Shown here piece after piece: positions 27,776 to 37,085 of a stretch of 64,000 bases of DNA. This DNA comes from Thioalkalivibrio sp. K90mix (lineage in GTDB: Bacteria; Pseudomonadota; Gammaproteobacteria; Ectothiorhodospirales; Ectothiorhodospiraceae). Position 1 is the stretch's first letter; every line of letters begins with the position of its first letter. The notes under the pieces were generated by a model that was given only the letters and a program-made list of their open reading frames with translations, had not been told where the DNA came from and did no database searches. The stretch lies in contig NC_013889.1 in the NCBI RefSeq assembly GCF_000025545.1, forward strand, positions 2,535,501 to 2,599,500, read 5' to 3'. A program made the position numbers and the translations under genes.

Positions 27776-27989
27776 CGTTTGTCTCCGGTATCGCGCGGGA
27801 CCTGCCCCACTGAAAGCTGCAAGCAGCAACCTCCCGGGCGCGAGGGGCCGGAGTCGCCGCTCTCCCCCATGGCAGCCCCAGAGGCGGACCTGTGTTGTTC
27901 ACAAAAAGCCGGAAAGCCACTTGACCCGTGCGTCGTCTTTCGTCAACCTTCAATTGCGAACGCTTCTCATTTCCTTTAGGAGGTCTCGA

Positions 27990-28442
27990 ATGTTCACCCT
28001 GGATGCCTGGCTGGAACGCACCCACCCTTCGCTGCGGATCGTCGACAGCGCCTCACGCCGCGTCATCGCCCAGTGGCAGGGAGACGATCTGCACCACCTG
28101 TTCGAATCCGGCACGATCGCGCCGGACGAATGCTGCGGACCACGCTCCCGGAAATCCGAACATGAAACGATTCGCGAGCTCATACTGGAAGCATGTCTGG
28201 AAGGGCTTACCGTGTGCCGGCGCAATCGGCCGCGCGTCTCACAGTGCGCAGCTTCGGCGCCGTCTCAGTGCCCGCTCGAACAGCTCGCGACCAGTGAAGC
28301 ACCACACCAACCCGACGGCCGGTCCCGAAACCTCCAGCTCATTGGCTCGACCCGAAGCGTTCCGGTCCGCCACAAGGCCCATGATATTGCGCAACGACCA
28401 TCGTTGCGCTTAGCGTTCCGAAAATGCCCTTCCCCCTACTGA
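27990..28442 (+). CDS. Hypothetical protein with strong ribosome site
   Basis: This product was not recognised. ATG 27990 is preceded by AGGAGG at 27978-27983, the best Shine-Dalgarno nearby, and the first 80 codons (MFTLDAWLERTHPSLRIVDS onward) have ordinary composition. Beyond about residue 80 the sequence looks less protein-like and its 3' part overlaps a palindrome and the promoter region of the next gene, so the real end could be earlier through a frameshift. A Fur-box-like AACGCTTCTCATTTCC lies just upstream (about 27959-27974). Function unknown. Confidence 0.45.
   Translation: MFTLDAWLERTHPSLRIVDSASRRVIAQWQGDDLHHLFESGTIAPDECCGPRSRKSEHETIRELILEACLEGLTVCRRNRPRVSQCAASAPSQCPLEQLATSEAPHQPDGRSRNLQLIGSTRSVPVRHKAHDIAQRPSLRLAFRKCPSPY
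28389..28409. promoter_or_regulatory. Perfect palindrome, candidate WYL-regulator operator
   Basis: GCGCAACGA and its reverse complement TCGTTGCGC flank a CCA centre (9-bp arms, perfect). It ends 37 bp before the GTG start of the WYL-domain regulator. Location and dyad symmetry suggest an autoregulatory operator. Confidence 0.6.
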
Positions 28443-28446
28443 CCCG

Positions 28447-29406
28447 GTGAACCGCGCCGAACGCATCTTTCATCTGCACCGCCTGCTGCAGGCGCGGCGC
28501 CCGCCGTCGCTGGCGGACCTGATGGAACGGCTCGAGGTCTCGCGCGCAACCATCAAGCGCGACATCGAGTACATGCGCGATTTCATGCAGGCGCCGATCG
28601 AATACGACCCGCAGGCCAACGGCTACCGCTATGCCCATGACGCCCCGGCCTTCGAACTGCCCGGGCTGTGGTTCAACGAGTCTGAATTGCTGGCACTGCT
28701 GACCATGGAGCAGCTGCTGGAAGATGTGCAGCCGGGTTTGCTGGCACCCACGCTGGGCCCGCTGAAGGAACGCATCCGCGAGCTCCTCGCCAGTGGGGGG
28801 CACCAGCCGGACGCCGTGCGCCGTCGCATCCGCATCCAGCCGCTGGCGCAGCGGGGCGGGCGCAGCGAGGGTTTTCAGGCCGTGGCCGCCGCGACCCTGG
28901 ACGAACAGCCGATCGCGATCGAGTACCACGGCCGCGCCCGCGACACAGCGACCCAGCGCGTGGTACATCCACAGCGCCTGCTCTATTACCGCGACAACTG
29001 GTATCTGATCGCCTGGTGCGAGCAGGCGCAGGATCTGCGCACCTTTGCCCTGGAACGCATCCGTTCGACAACCCCGACCGAGGGCCCCTACCGCGATATC
29101 GACGAGCCCACGCTGGAGGCCCACACCGGATCGGCCTTCGGCATCTTCACCGGCCCGGCGCAGGAATGGGCCGAGCTGCGCTTCACCCCGGAGCACGCCC
29201 GCTGGGTGGCCGACGAGACCTGGCACCCGGACCAGATCGGCGAATACGAGGGCAAGGCCTACCGCCTGCGTATCCCCTACGCAGACCCCACCGAGCTGAT
29301 CCAGGAAATCCTGCGCCACGGACCCGGCGTCGAGGTGCTTGCGCCCGATAGCCTGCGTACGCGTGTCGCCAAAGCCCTCAGGGAAGCGGCCCGCCAGTAC
29401 CCGTAA
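28447..29406 (+). CDS. WYL-domain transcriptional regulator (YafY-like)
   Basis: The 319-residue product starts with a DeoR-type winged helix (HLHRLLQARRPPSLADLMERLEVSRATIKRDIEYMRDF). A WYL domain follows around residues 140-215 (IAIEYHGRARDTATQRVVHPQRLLYYRDNWYLIAWC ... LRTFALERI), with NWYLIAWC as the WYL motif, and a C-terminal WCX domain. GTG start. WYL regulators bind nucleic acid or nucleotide ligands and often control defence genes. It lies 3 kb upstream of a CRISPR-cas operon in the same orientation, but a direct link is not shown. Confidence 0.9.
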   Translation: MNRAERIFHLHRLLQARRPPSLADLMERLEVSRATIKRDIEYMRDFMQAPIEYDPQANGYRYAHDAPAFELPGLWFNESELLALLTMEQLLEDVQPGLLAPTLGPLKERIRELLASGGHQPDAVRRRIRIQPLAQRGGRSEGFQAVAAATLDEQPIAIEYHGRARDTATQRVVHPQRLLYYRDNWYLIAWCEQAQDLRTFALERIRSTTPTEGPYRDIDEPTLEAHTGSAFGIFTGPAQEWAELRFTPEHARWVADETWHPDQIGEYEGKAYRLRIPYADPTELIQEILRHGPGVEVLAPDSLRTRVAKALREAARQYP

Positions 29407-29582
29407 CGCTCTGCGTTTGGCGATCCGCGAGCCCGACGCGTTCCCTCGGGATCACAAAATCCGCATACACCGCTGATCCACACAGGCGTTCTGTGAACTT
29501 TGATCGAGACGGCAACGTCTCGCGCCTCCTAGCATTCGCCATGTACGTGGACAGCGTCTAAAAACGACCAAGGGATTCAGGA

Positions 29583-30767
29583 GTGTGGCGCGCATATCAT
29601 TCATGGAAAAGGCGTTATGGCCGCTACCGGCTTTACCGGGTGCACCGCAGGGAGGCGACGAAGCTGCTGCGGCCAATCGAGCGACAAAAGGGGCGCCTGC
29701 CCCGCTCCATCCGCCGCCAGACGCGAGAATACGCAACCGAAGTGCTCGGCTGGAACGGCTATGCCGACTGGCTTCAGGTGTACGCGGCCGTGGCCGGAGA
29801 ATTTCGCGAGGGCTGGATTCCCGGCAACTACTACAGTCAGGTGGTATTGCCGACCATCAACCGCAAGGCGGGCCAGATCTCCAGCATCCGCTCGCTCTCG
29901 CGGCATCTCTTTCGCAGCCCGCACTTTCCCGATCGCGCCCACGTGATGAACGGTCGGCTGATGTCTCCGTCTTTTCGCCCGATCCCGGACGACGCCTGGG
30001 AGCACACGCTGTTCCGCCATTCCAGTCGTGTCGTGTTCAAACCGGACGGCGGCCGCGAGAGCAGCGGGGTGATGTTGCTGGACGCCCGGACACTGGACCG
30101 GGAACGCCTGCGCAAGCTACCCGACGGCACCCTGCAGGAATTCGTGGTCCAGCATGAACTGTTCGACCGCATTGCCCCCGGGTTTGTAACCACGCTGCGC
30201 ATCACCACCGTCCTGCATTCCGATGGCCGGGCGCGCGCCCGTGCCGCATTCCTGCGCACGGGTATCGACCCCAACCAGCACGCTCCGCAGGCGGCCGATT
30301 TCTGTATTCCGCTGAATCGTGCCACGGGGGAACTGGAAGAACTGTACATCCCCGTCTCGGTCGAGAGCGGACGCCTGGGCGCCTTCGGCTATCTCCCTGA
30401 CTGGACCGAGACAGAACGTCACCCCGTATCCGACATCATGTTCGCGGGTCTCGAGACCCCCGCCTTCCGTGAGGCCGTCTCGGTCGTGGAGAAACTCCAC
30501 AACCGGATCCCCCATGTCGGCTGCATCGGCTGGGATGTCGCCATCAGCCGTCAGGGCGAGGTTCGCCTGCTCGAGTGGAATGCACGATTGCCGGCCATCA
30601 CCTTCGCCGAAGCCGCCATGGGTCCCTGTTTCACCGGCCTCGGCTGGGAACACCTCTGGCGCCCGCCGGAACAACGCCCCGTCCCCGCAACTCCTCCCCT
30701 GCAAGACCCTCCCGGCAACAAGGTCAAGGCCCCCATGACTGCCAAGGCCCGGCCCAAACCCGCCTGA
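29583..30767 (+). CDS. Sugar-transfer-associated ATP-grasp family protein
   Basis: This 394-residue product fits the ATPgrasp_ST family (enzymes near exopolysaccharide loci, function uncertain): basic N-terminus, then VVFKPDGGRESSGVMLL as the ATP-binding region, LRITTVLHSDGRARARAAFLR, and the metal-binding C-terminal HVGCIGWDVAISRQGEVRLLEWNA, where the E and N are the typical Mg ligands. The tail (about 40 residues) is Pro/Lys-rich and disordered. GTG 29583 overlaps its own AGGAG, so the start is uncertain; no better one was seen. Confidence 0.8.
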   Translation: MWRAYHSWKRRYGRYRLYRVHRREATKLLRPIERQKGRLPRSIRRQTREYATEVLGWNGYADWLQVYAAVAGEFREGWIPGNYYSQVVLPTINRKAGQISSIRSLSRHLFRSPHFPDRAHVMNGRLMSPSFRPIPDDAWEHTLFRHSSRVVFKPDGGRESSGVMLLDARTLDRERLRKLPDGTLQEFVVQHELFDRIAPGFVTTLRITTVLHSDGRARARAAFLRTGIDPNQHAPQAADFCIPLNRATGELEELYIPVSVESGRLGAFGYLPDWTETERHPVSDIMFAGLETPAFREAVSVVEKLHNRIPHVGCIGWDVAISRQGEVRLLEWNARLPAITFAEAAMGPCFTGLGWEHLWRPPEQRPVPATPPLQDPPGNKVKAPMTAKARPKPA

Positions 30768-30857
30768 GCGAAAACGCCCTCAGGTCCGGTGGCTCATCCT
30801 GTGAGCCACCCCCGGTGCTACAACGGACCCCAGACCCAGACAAGAACGGAGTCCGAG

Positions 30858-31265
30858 ATGCCCAACAAGACCCAGCAGGCCCGCCCGATCCCCGCCCTGC
30901 GCGGCTACTACGCCAAGCGCGGGCGCTACAGCGCGACCGCGACCACCGAAGAACTGCTGCAGACGATCCCCCTGGCCGGCTTCCGCCACCACGACGCCCC
31001 GAAGCTGTGGAACGCCCTGAAGCGCGGCCAAGCCCTGACCCTGCGCCGGGAACGGCTGAACCCGCATGACGCCAAGGCCGTCGCCATCGACTGGGTCGAC
31101 CACCACCTCGGCTACCTGCCGCGCGACCGCAACGGCCTGGCCGCCGAACTGCTGGACCGCGACGAGCCCCTGGTCGCCCGCATCCTCGAAAAACGCGATC
31201 ACGCCGACCGCCACAAGCAGCTGGAACTGGGTCTGTATCGGATGCGCCGCGCCTGCGGCGTGTGA
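30858..31265 (+). CDS. Stand-alone HIRAN-domain protein
   Basis: This 135-residue product has a HIRAN domain in its centre: GFRHHDAPKLWNALKRGQALTLRRERLNPHDAKAVAIDWVDHHLGYLPRD in pieces (GQALTLRRERLNPHDAKAVA then HHLGYLPRDRNGLAAELL). HIRAN folds bind free DNA ends in repair helicases such as HLTF. Here it is a single small protein of basic character, located immediately before cas1 (116 bp) and co-oriented. ATG 30858 has GGAG upstream. A link to CRISPR adaptation or DNA repair is inference. Confidence 0.85.
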   Translation: MPNKTQQARPIPALRGYYAKRGRYSATATTEELLQTIPLAGFRHHDAPKLWNALKRGQALTLRRERLNPHDAKAVAIDWVDHHLGYLPRDRNGLAAELLDRDEPLVARILEKRDHADRHKQLELGLYRMRRACGV

Positions 31266-31381
31266 CACCCACAAGCAATGAGGACCCTTCAGACCCATAC
31301 AACAGGACAATACCTTTCAGAACGAATGGAAAAAATGGGGCCCTAGTGGCACGGTAGTCGCTGTGGGCAACAGGGGTAATC

Positions 31382-32359
31382 ATGGACGACTTATCGCCGA
31401 GCGACCTGAAGACCATCCTTCACTCGAAACGGGCCAACATCTACTACCTGCAGTACTGCCGGGTGCTGGTGAACGGTGGCCGTGTCGAGTACGTCACCGA
31501 CGAGGGGAAGCAGTCCCTCTACTGGAACATCCCGATTGCCAACACCACAACACTGCTACTGGGAACGGGAACCTCCATCACCCAGGCCGCGATGCGGGAG
31601 CTGGCCAAGGCCGGGGTGCTCGTCGGCTTCTGTGGCGGAGGGGGAACTCCGCTGTTCAGCGCAAACGAAGTGGATGTAGAGGTTGCGTGGTTCAGCCCGC
31701 AAAGCGAATACCGGCCGACCGAATACCTCCAGCAATGGGTTCAGTTCTGGTTCGACGACACCCGCAGGCTGGCCGCCGCCCGTCGCTTCCAGCTCGCTCG
31801 CCTGGAGCGGATCGAAGCCATCTGGCTGCGCGCCAGGACGCTGCCGAACGAAGGCTTCGATGTCCCCGAGGATCAGCTACGCACGCTCCTTGAGCCCATG
31901 GAGAGCGCCATCCGCGCGGCCGCGACCAACACCGACCTGCTGACCCTGGAGGCACGACTGACCAAACAGCTGTTCGGCCTGGCCTCGCGGACGGTGGGCT
32001 ATGGCGAATTCACCCGTGCCAAACGCGGCTCCGGGACCGACCCCGCGAACCGGTTCCTCGATCACGGCAACTATCTTGCCTACGGGCTCGGCGCGACGGC
32101 GACCTGGGTGCTCGGCATTCCGCACGGCCTGGCGGTACTTCACGGGAAGACGCGCCGCGGCGGGCTGGTGTTCGATGTGGCCGACCTCGTGAAGGACGCC
32201 GTGATCCTGCCTCAGGCCTTCATCTCCGCCATGCGCGGCGACGAGGAACAGGACTTCCGCCAGGCCTGTGTGGATCGGCTGACCCAGGTCGAGGCACTGG
32301 ACTTCATGATCGACACCCTGAAGTCGGTCGCCCAGGAGGGCGGGATGGGCACCGCATGA
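31382..32359 (+). CDS. cas1: Cas1, type I-F adaptation integrase
   Basis: This 325-residue metal-dependent integrase joins spacers to the array with the Cas2-3 fusion. I-F hallmarks: MDDLSPSDLKTILHSKRANI start, LLLGTGTSITQAAMRELAKA, VLVGFCGGGGTPLF, the catalytic Glu region (LEARLTKQLFGLASR), His in LGIPHGLAVLHGKTRRG and Asp in FDVADLVKDAVILP. It is the first cas gene; its stop overlaps the cas2-3 start by 4 bp. Confidence 0.97.
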   Translation: MDDLSPSDLKTILHSKRANIYYLQYCRVLVNGGRVEYVTDEGKQSLYWNIPIANTTTLLLGTGTSITQAAMRELAKAGVLVGFCGGGGTPLFSANEVDVEVAWFSPQSEYRPTEYLQQWVQFWFDDTRRLAAARRFQLARLERIEAIWLRARTLPNEGFDVPEDQLRTLLEPMESAIRAAATNTDLLTLEARLTKQLFGLASRTVGYGEFTRAKRGSGTDPANRFLDHGNYLAYGLGATATWVLGIPHGLAVLHGKTRRGGLVFDVADLVKDAVILPQAFISAMRGDEEQDFRQACVDRLTQVEALDFMIDTLKSVAQEGGMGTA

Positions 32360-35300
32360 ACGTCCTGTTCATTTCCCAGTGCAGCAAGAACGCCCTGCGT
32401 GAAACCCGGCGCATTCTCGATCAGTTCGCGGAACGCCGCGGCGAACGGACCTGGCAGACCCCCATCACCCGGGAAGGGCTCGACACCGTCCGGCGCATGC
32501 TTCGCAAGAGCGCGCGGCGCAACACGGCCGTTGCCTGCCACTGGATCCGTGGACGCAACCAGAGCGAGGTTCTGTGGATTGTCGGCAATGCGAGCCGGTT
32601 CAACCTCCGCGGCGCGGTTCCGACCAATTCGACGACCCGCGATGTGCTGCGCAGGCACGACGAAAACGACTGGCACACCGGAGAGGACATCAAGCTGCTG
32701 GCCGCCATGGCCGCACTGCTGCATGACCTTGGCAAGGCGTGCGCGGCTTTTCAGAACCGGCTTACCGCGCGGGGCAACCCCGGACGCAACGACTACCGCC
32801 ACGAATGGATCAGCCTGCGAATGTTTCAGGCATTCGTGGGCGACGACGATGACCGGGGCTGGCTCGAACGCCTGAAGGACACGGCCCCGACCAGTGATCA
32901 AGACTGGATAGACGGTCTTCTGCGCGACGGGCTGGATCAAAAGGGCGGCTCCCCCTTTCGGACACTTCCACCGCTGGCAGCGGCGATCGGCTGGCTGGTG
33001 GTTAGCCATCACCGTCTTCCGCTGCTTCCGGACGACGACGGTCGCCCGGGCGGAAAGATCAGCGGATTTCGGACCGAAACCCTGCGAGGGCTTCCGGACA
33101 TCATCGAGGCCAACTGGAACGAACAGCCCGGCGAAACCCGTCAGGCAGCCATAAGGCCCTATTGGGAATTCCGCCATTCGCTCCCCACGAGCAGCGAGAA
33201 ATGGCATCTGCGGGCCCGGCACATCGCCGAACGGCTACTGGACCGACGGGCACACGCCGGAGATAACTGGCTCGACAGGCCCTATGTCATGCACGTGGCC
33301 CGCATGAGCCTCATGCTTGCCGACCATCACTATTCCAGCGTTACCGACCCGAGAAAGCGACTCAGGGGTGATCCGGACCACCGGCTGTACGCCAACACCA
33401 ACCGCGAAACCGGACGGCTCAACCAGCCACTGGATGAACACCTGATCGGGGTGGAGGCCCATGCGCGTGCCATTACCGGCGCCCTCCCCGGGGCCGAGCA
33501 GCACCTGCCCCGCATCGCCCGGCACAGGGGCTTTCGCAAGCGTGCGTCCGACCCCCGATTCCAATGGCAGAACCGGGCATTCGATCTCGCCACCTCGCTG
33601 CGGGAACGCGCATCCGCCCAGGGTTTTTTCGGCATCAACATGGCTTCCACCGGGAGGGGCAAGACCCTGGCGAACGGCCGCATCCTGTATGGACTGGCCG
33701 ATCCCGAGCGAGGAACACGCTTCTCCATCGCCCTGGGCCTGAGGACCCTGACGCTGCAGACCGGACAGGCCTATCGCCAACTGCTCAACCTGGGTGAGGA
33801 TGAGCTGGCCATCCGCGTCGGTGGAGCCGCCAGCCGCACCCTGTTCGAACACTTCGAGGAACAGGCCGAACACCACGGATCGGCCTCGGCCCAGGAATTG
33901 ATGGACGAGGACGGCCATGTCTACTTCGACGGCGACTTCACGAACCATCCGGTCCTCCGTCGCCTGAGCCGCGACCCGGCCACACGTTCCCTGATCGCCG
34001 CACCCATCCTGGCCTGCACCGTGGACCACCTGACGCCCGCGACCGAGAGCCTGCGTGGCGGCCGTCAGATTGCGCCCATGCTGCGGCTGATGAGCAGCGA
34101 CCTGGTGCTCGATGAAATCGACGACTTCGGGCTGGAAGACCTGCCGGCTCTCACACGCCTGGTCCACTGGGCAGGACTCCTGGGCTCCCGGGTGCTGCTG
34201 TCGTCCGCAACGCTTTCACCCAGCCTGGTGGAAGGGCTGTTCGAGGCCTATCGCGAGGGACGGCGGGAGTTTCAGCGCAACCGCGGTGAACCCGGGCGTC
34301 CCGTCAACATCGCCTGTGCATGGTTCGACGAATATTCCGCCCAGCACCAGGATTGCGCGGACCAGCCGCAGATCGCGGCCGCCCATCGCCAGTTTGCGCA
34401 GGCCCGCAAGGCCCGGCTGGCCCGCGAACCGGTTCGCCGCAGTGCCACACTGGCCCCGGTTGCCATTACGAGCACCGAATCGCGCGAGGAGACCCGACAC
34501 CAGTATGCGGACGATCTTCGTGAGCATGCACTGGAACTGCATCGGCAACACCACGCCACGGACCCCGAAAGCGGAAAGCGAATCAGCTTCGGACTGATCC
34601 GGCTGGCCAACATCGAACCCCTTGTCGATATTGCGCGCCATATCTTCCGGGAAGGCGCCCCGGAAGGACACCGCCTCCACCTGTGTGTCTATCACTCGCG
34701 TTTTCCGCTGGTGACCCGGTCGGAAATCGAAAGAAACCTCGACACGCTGCTGAACCGGAAAGCCCCCGATGCGGTATTCCAGGCACCGGCGGTGCGCCGG
34801 CTTATCGACTCCAGCCCCGAACCGGACCAGCTGTTTGTCGTGATCGGGTCGCCCGTGACGGAGGTGGGGCGCGATCACGACTACGACTGGGCCGTCGTGG
34901 AGCCATCCTCGATGCGTTCGATCATCCAGCTTGCCGGGCGTGTCCGGCGTCACCGGGAGCCGGCCAACAGTTGCCCCAACATCATTCTGCCGCGGAAAAA
35001 CCTGAAGGCGCTGGAAACCCCGAACAAACCGGCCTTCTGCCGTCCCGGCTTCGAGAGCGAGACGCACCGGCTGCGCAGCCATGATCTTCAGGAGCTTCTA
35101 CGCCAGGAAGAATACGCCCGGGTGGACTCCATCCCCAGAATTCTCGAGCCCGAACCACTGCAGCCGACGGGTTACCTGGTGGACCTCGAACATGCACGCC
35201 TTCGCGACACGGTCGCACCCCGAGACACCGGACCGTCACCCGAGACCCTGTCTCCCAGAGAACGCCGGGCATGCAAGTCCGACAGCCCCCCGCCGCTGAA

Positions 35301-35724
35301 CGCCGCATCCTGGTATCAGGTTTCCCGCGCCAGCCTGACCGGCACGCTCCAGCGCATCCAGCCATTCCGCGAGGCGTCCGCGCTGGAGGAGATCGAACTG
35401 GTCCTGATGCCGGATGACAGCGGCGAAGACTGGCAGCTGCAGCAGATCTGGAGCGCCCCGGGGAAACGGGGAAAGTCGGTCTATATCGATGTCGAGAAGA
35501 GCCTTCTCCTGCGCGAAGACCTGGAGGACAACATCGGCCCCCGAACCGACGTCTGGATCACGAGCCCCTACATGGATGCCCTCACGAGCCTCGCCGACGA
35601 GCTGGAGATGCCTCTCGAGGAATGCGCCCGGCGCTTCGGGACCGTCTCGGTGCCGAAGCACGAAAGCGGCTGGCGTGTTCACGACACCCTTGGTTTCACC
35701 GTGCGGCATCCGGCCAGGCAATAA
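32356..35724 (+). CDS. cas3: Cas2-3 fusion (Cas3f helicase-nuclease)
   Basis: This 1122-residue protein is characteristic of type I-F. Residues 1 to about 95 are Cas2 (MNVLFISQCSKNALRETRRI ... SKARRNTAVACHWIRG-like). The HD nuclease follows (ALLHDLGKACAAFQNRL, about residue 120). Then comes the helicase: Walker A-like NMASTGRGKTLANG, DEAD-box-like VLDEIDDFG, SAT motif LLSSATLSPS, and motif VI QLAGRVRRHR (about residue 855). It degrades DNA marked by the Csy complex and, with Cas1, supports spacer acquisition. All catalytic motifs look intact. Confidence 0.97.
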   Translation: MNVLFISQCSKNALRETRRILDQFAERRGERTWQTPITREGLDTVRRMLRKSARRNTAVACHWIRGRNQSEVLWIVGNASRFNLRGAVPTNSTTRDVLRRHDENDWHTGEDIKLLAAMAALLHDLGKACAAFQNRLTARGNPGRNDYRHEWISLRMFQAFVGDDDDRGWLERLKDTAPTSDQDWIDGLLRDGLDQKGGSPFRTLPPLAAAIGWLVVSHHRLPLLPDDDGRPGGKISGFRTETLRGLPDIIEANWNEQPGETRQAAIRPYWEFRHSLPTSSEKWHLRARHIAERLLDRRAHAGDNWLDRPYVMHVARMSLMLADHHYSSVTDPRKRLRGDPDHRLYANTNRETGRLNQPLDEHLIGVEAHARAITGALPGAEQHLPRIARHRGFRKRASDPRFQWQNRAFDLATSLRERASAQGFFGINMASTGRGKTLANGRILYGLADPERGTRFSIALGLRTLTLQTGQAYRQLLNLGEDELAIRVGGAASRTLFEHFEEQAEHHGSASAQELMDEDGHVYFDGDFTNHPVLRRLSRDPATRSLIAAPILACTVDHLTPATESLRGGRQIAPMLRLMSSDLVLDEIDDFGLEDLPALTRLVHWAGLLGSRVLLSSATLSPSLVEGLFEAYREGRREFQRNRGEPGRPVNIACAWFDEYSAQHQDCADQPQIAAAHRQFAQARKARLAREPVRRSATLAPVAITSTESREETRHQYADDLREHALELHRQHHATDPESGKRISFGLIRLANIEPLVDIARHIFREGAPEGHRLHLCVYHSRFPLVTRSEIERNLDTLLNRKAPDAVFQAPAVRRLIDSSPEPDQLFVVIGSPVTEVGRDHDYDWAVVEPSSMRSIIQLAGRVRRHREPANSCPNIILPRKNLKALETPNKPAFCRPGFESETHRLRSHDLQELLRQEEYARVDSIPRILEPEPLQPTGYLVDLEHARLRDTVAPRDTGPSPETLSPRERRACKSDSPPPLNAASWYQVSRASLTGTLQRIQPFREASALEEIELVLMPDDSGEDWQLQQIWSAPGKRGKSVYIDVEKSLLLREDLEDNIGPRTDVWITSPYMDALTSLADELEMPLEECARRFGTVSVPKHESGWRVHDTLGFTVRHPARQ

Positions 35725-35810
35725 GACGGAGACGACGAAACACTTCACCCATCACAAGATTCAACCCCGGAACCCCAATATGCATTCAACCGGCACAGGA
35801 GCAGCCTGAC

Positions 35811-37085
35811 ATGGAAAACGTGGAGGTCAAAGCGCTCCGAACTCTGATCGAGAGATTCCTGAATGAGCGTCTGCAGACCAAGATCGAGAAACTACAACCG
35901 GACGACCCGAAACGGGACGAGCTACAGCAACACCACCTGCGCGAGAACTGGGTGGCTGATGCCGCACGCCGGGTCGGCCAGTTGCAGATCGTCACGCACA
36001 GCCTCAAGCCGGTTCATCCGGACGCCAAAGGCACCAACCTCTACCGGCCACCGCACAAGATTCCGGATCATCCCGAGATCGGCAGCCATCTGCTGGGAAA
36101 CGATTTCGACGAAGACGTCGTCGGTAATGCCGCCGCCCTCGACGTGTACAAGTTCCTCAAGCTCGAGCACGAAGGCAGAACGCTGCTAAGCCGCGCATTG
36201 GAGGGGAATGAGGAGCTGGCTGTCGCCTTCAGCGACGACCAGGACCAGGGCCGCGAATGGATGCGGGCCTTCGCTGCCATCGCCCGGCCCCGTGACACGG
36301 AGGCCTCCCACACCCTCGCCAAACAGGTTTTCTGGCTGGTCGGAGAGGACCCCACCAGAAACCAGGACTACCACCTTCTGGCCCCCCTGTACGCGACATC
36401 CCTCGCCCATCGGGTGTACCAGACCATCAATGAGCACCGGTTCTCGGACGAAGCCAAAGCCGCGCGCAAGGCTCGGCGCGAACGCGCATACAGCGACAGG
36501 GGCTACCATGAATACCCGCGCCTGGCCGTACAGAAACTCGGTGGCACCAAACCGCAGAACATCTCCCAGCTCAACAGCGAGCGTCGCGGGCAGAACTATC
36601 TGCTCGCCTCCCTGCCGCCCAACTGGATCAGCCGCGATGTGCGCCCGCCACTGCATGTCGAGTCCGTGTTCCCCCGACTGTTCGGCAGACGGCGCGGAGC
36701 CCGCGACACCTCCAGAGAACTCCAGCGCTTTCTGGCCACGGACCCACCGGCCAATGCCGACACGCGCCACAAACGCGACCAATACCTCGAGACGCTGATC
36801 GACGAACTGCTGCTGTTCGCCTCCGAGCTGCACTCCCTGGACCCCGGGTGGAGCGCGTCACCGGAGTGCCGGCTGAACCGTGCCGAGACGCTATGGCTGG
36901 ACCCGTGGCGCGGCGAAATCGACGAAGACTTCGCGCAGTGGCGCGCAAGCGATGAATGGGTCGAGGAAGTCAGCCACCGCTTCGGTAACTGGGTAAACGC
37001 ACAACTGGACCGGCAGTTGCCCGTGGGCGACCCCGAACACCGCCACTGGATGGACTCCCTGCGCGAGGTACTTTCCCATGCTTGA
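35811..37085 (+). CDS. csy1: Csy1 (Cas8f), type I-F Cascade large subunit
   Basis: This 424-residue subunit recognises the PAM (GG/CC) with Csy2 at the crRNA 5' end. ATG 35811 is preceded by AGGAGCAG; upstream in-frame residues to 35622 overlap cas3 and are excluded. Visible Csy1 features: ERFLNERLQTKIEKL, PHKIPDHPEIGSHLLG, AVQKLGGTKPQNISQLN, which is the conserved Csy1 motif, and LLASLPPNW. It lies 86 bp after cas3 and overlaps csy2 by 8 bp. Confidence 0.95.
   Translation: MENVEVKALRTLIERFLNERLQTKIEKLQPDDPKRDELQQHHLRENWVADAARRVGQLQIVTHSLKPVHPDAKGTNLYRPPHKIPDHPEIGSHLLGNDFDEDVVGNAAALDVYKFLKLEHEGRTLLSRALEGNEELAVAFSDDQDQGREWMRAFAAIARPRDTEASHTLAKQVFWLVGEDPTRNQDYHLLAPLYATSLAHRVYQTINEHRFSDEAKAARKARRERAYSDRGYHEYPRLAVQKLGGTKPQNISQLNSERRGQNYLLASLPPNWISRDVRPPLHVESVFPRLFGRRRGARDTSRELQRFLATDPPANADTRHKRDQYLETLIDELLLFASELHSLDPGWSASPECRLNRAETLWLDPWRGEIDEDFAQWRASDEWVEEVSHRFGNWVNAQLDRQLPVGDPEHRHWMDSLREVLSHA

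Noticed and set aside
29505-29522. 7-bp hairpin with a GCAA loop before the ATP-grasp gene
   Set aside because: No U-tract, short stem; could be chance in G/C-rich DNA.
30788-30810. 9-bp hairpin (GGTGGCTCA/TGAGCCACC) between ATP-grasp and HIRAN genes
   Set aside because: No U-tract, so not called as a terminator; may be a weak one.
31266-31381. Possible small gene or operator between HIRAN and cas1
   Set aside because: No ORF with ribosome site and no dyad resembling the WYL palindrome was seen.
35725-35810. Possible CreTA-like toxin/antitoxin RNA in the cas3-csy1 gap (GGCACAGGAGCAGCCTGAC has a faint resemblance to the repeat)
   Set aside because: No proper repeat half or spacer-like target with seed match to a promoter was found; similarity is too weak.
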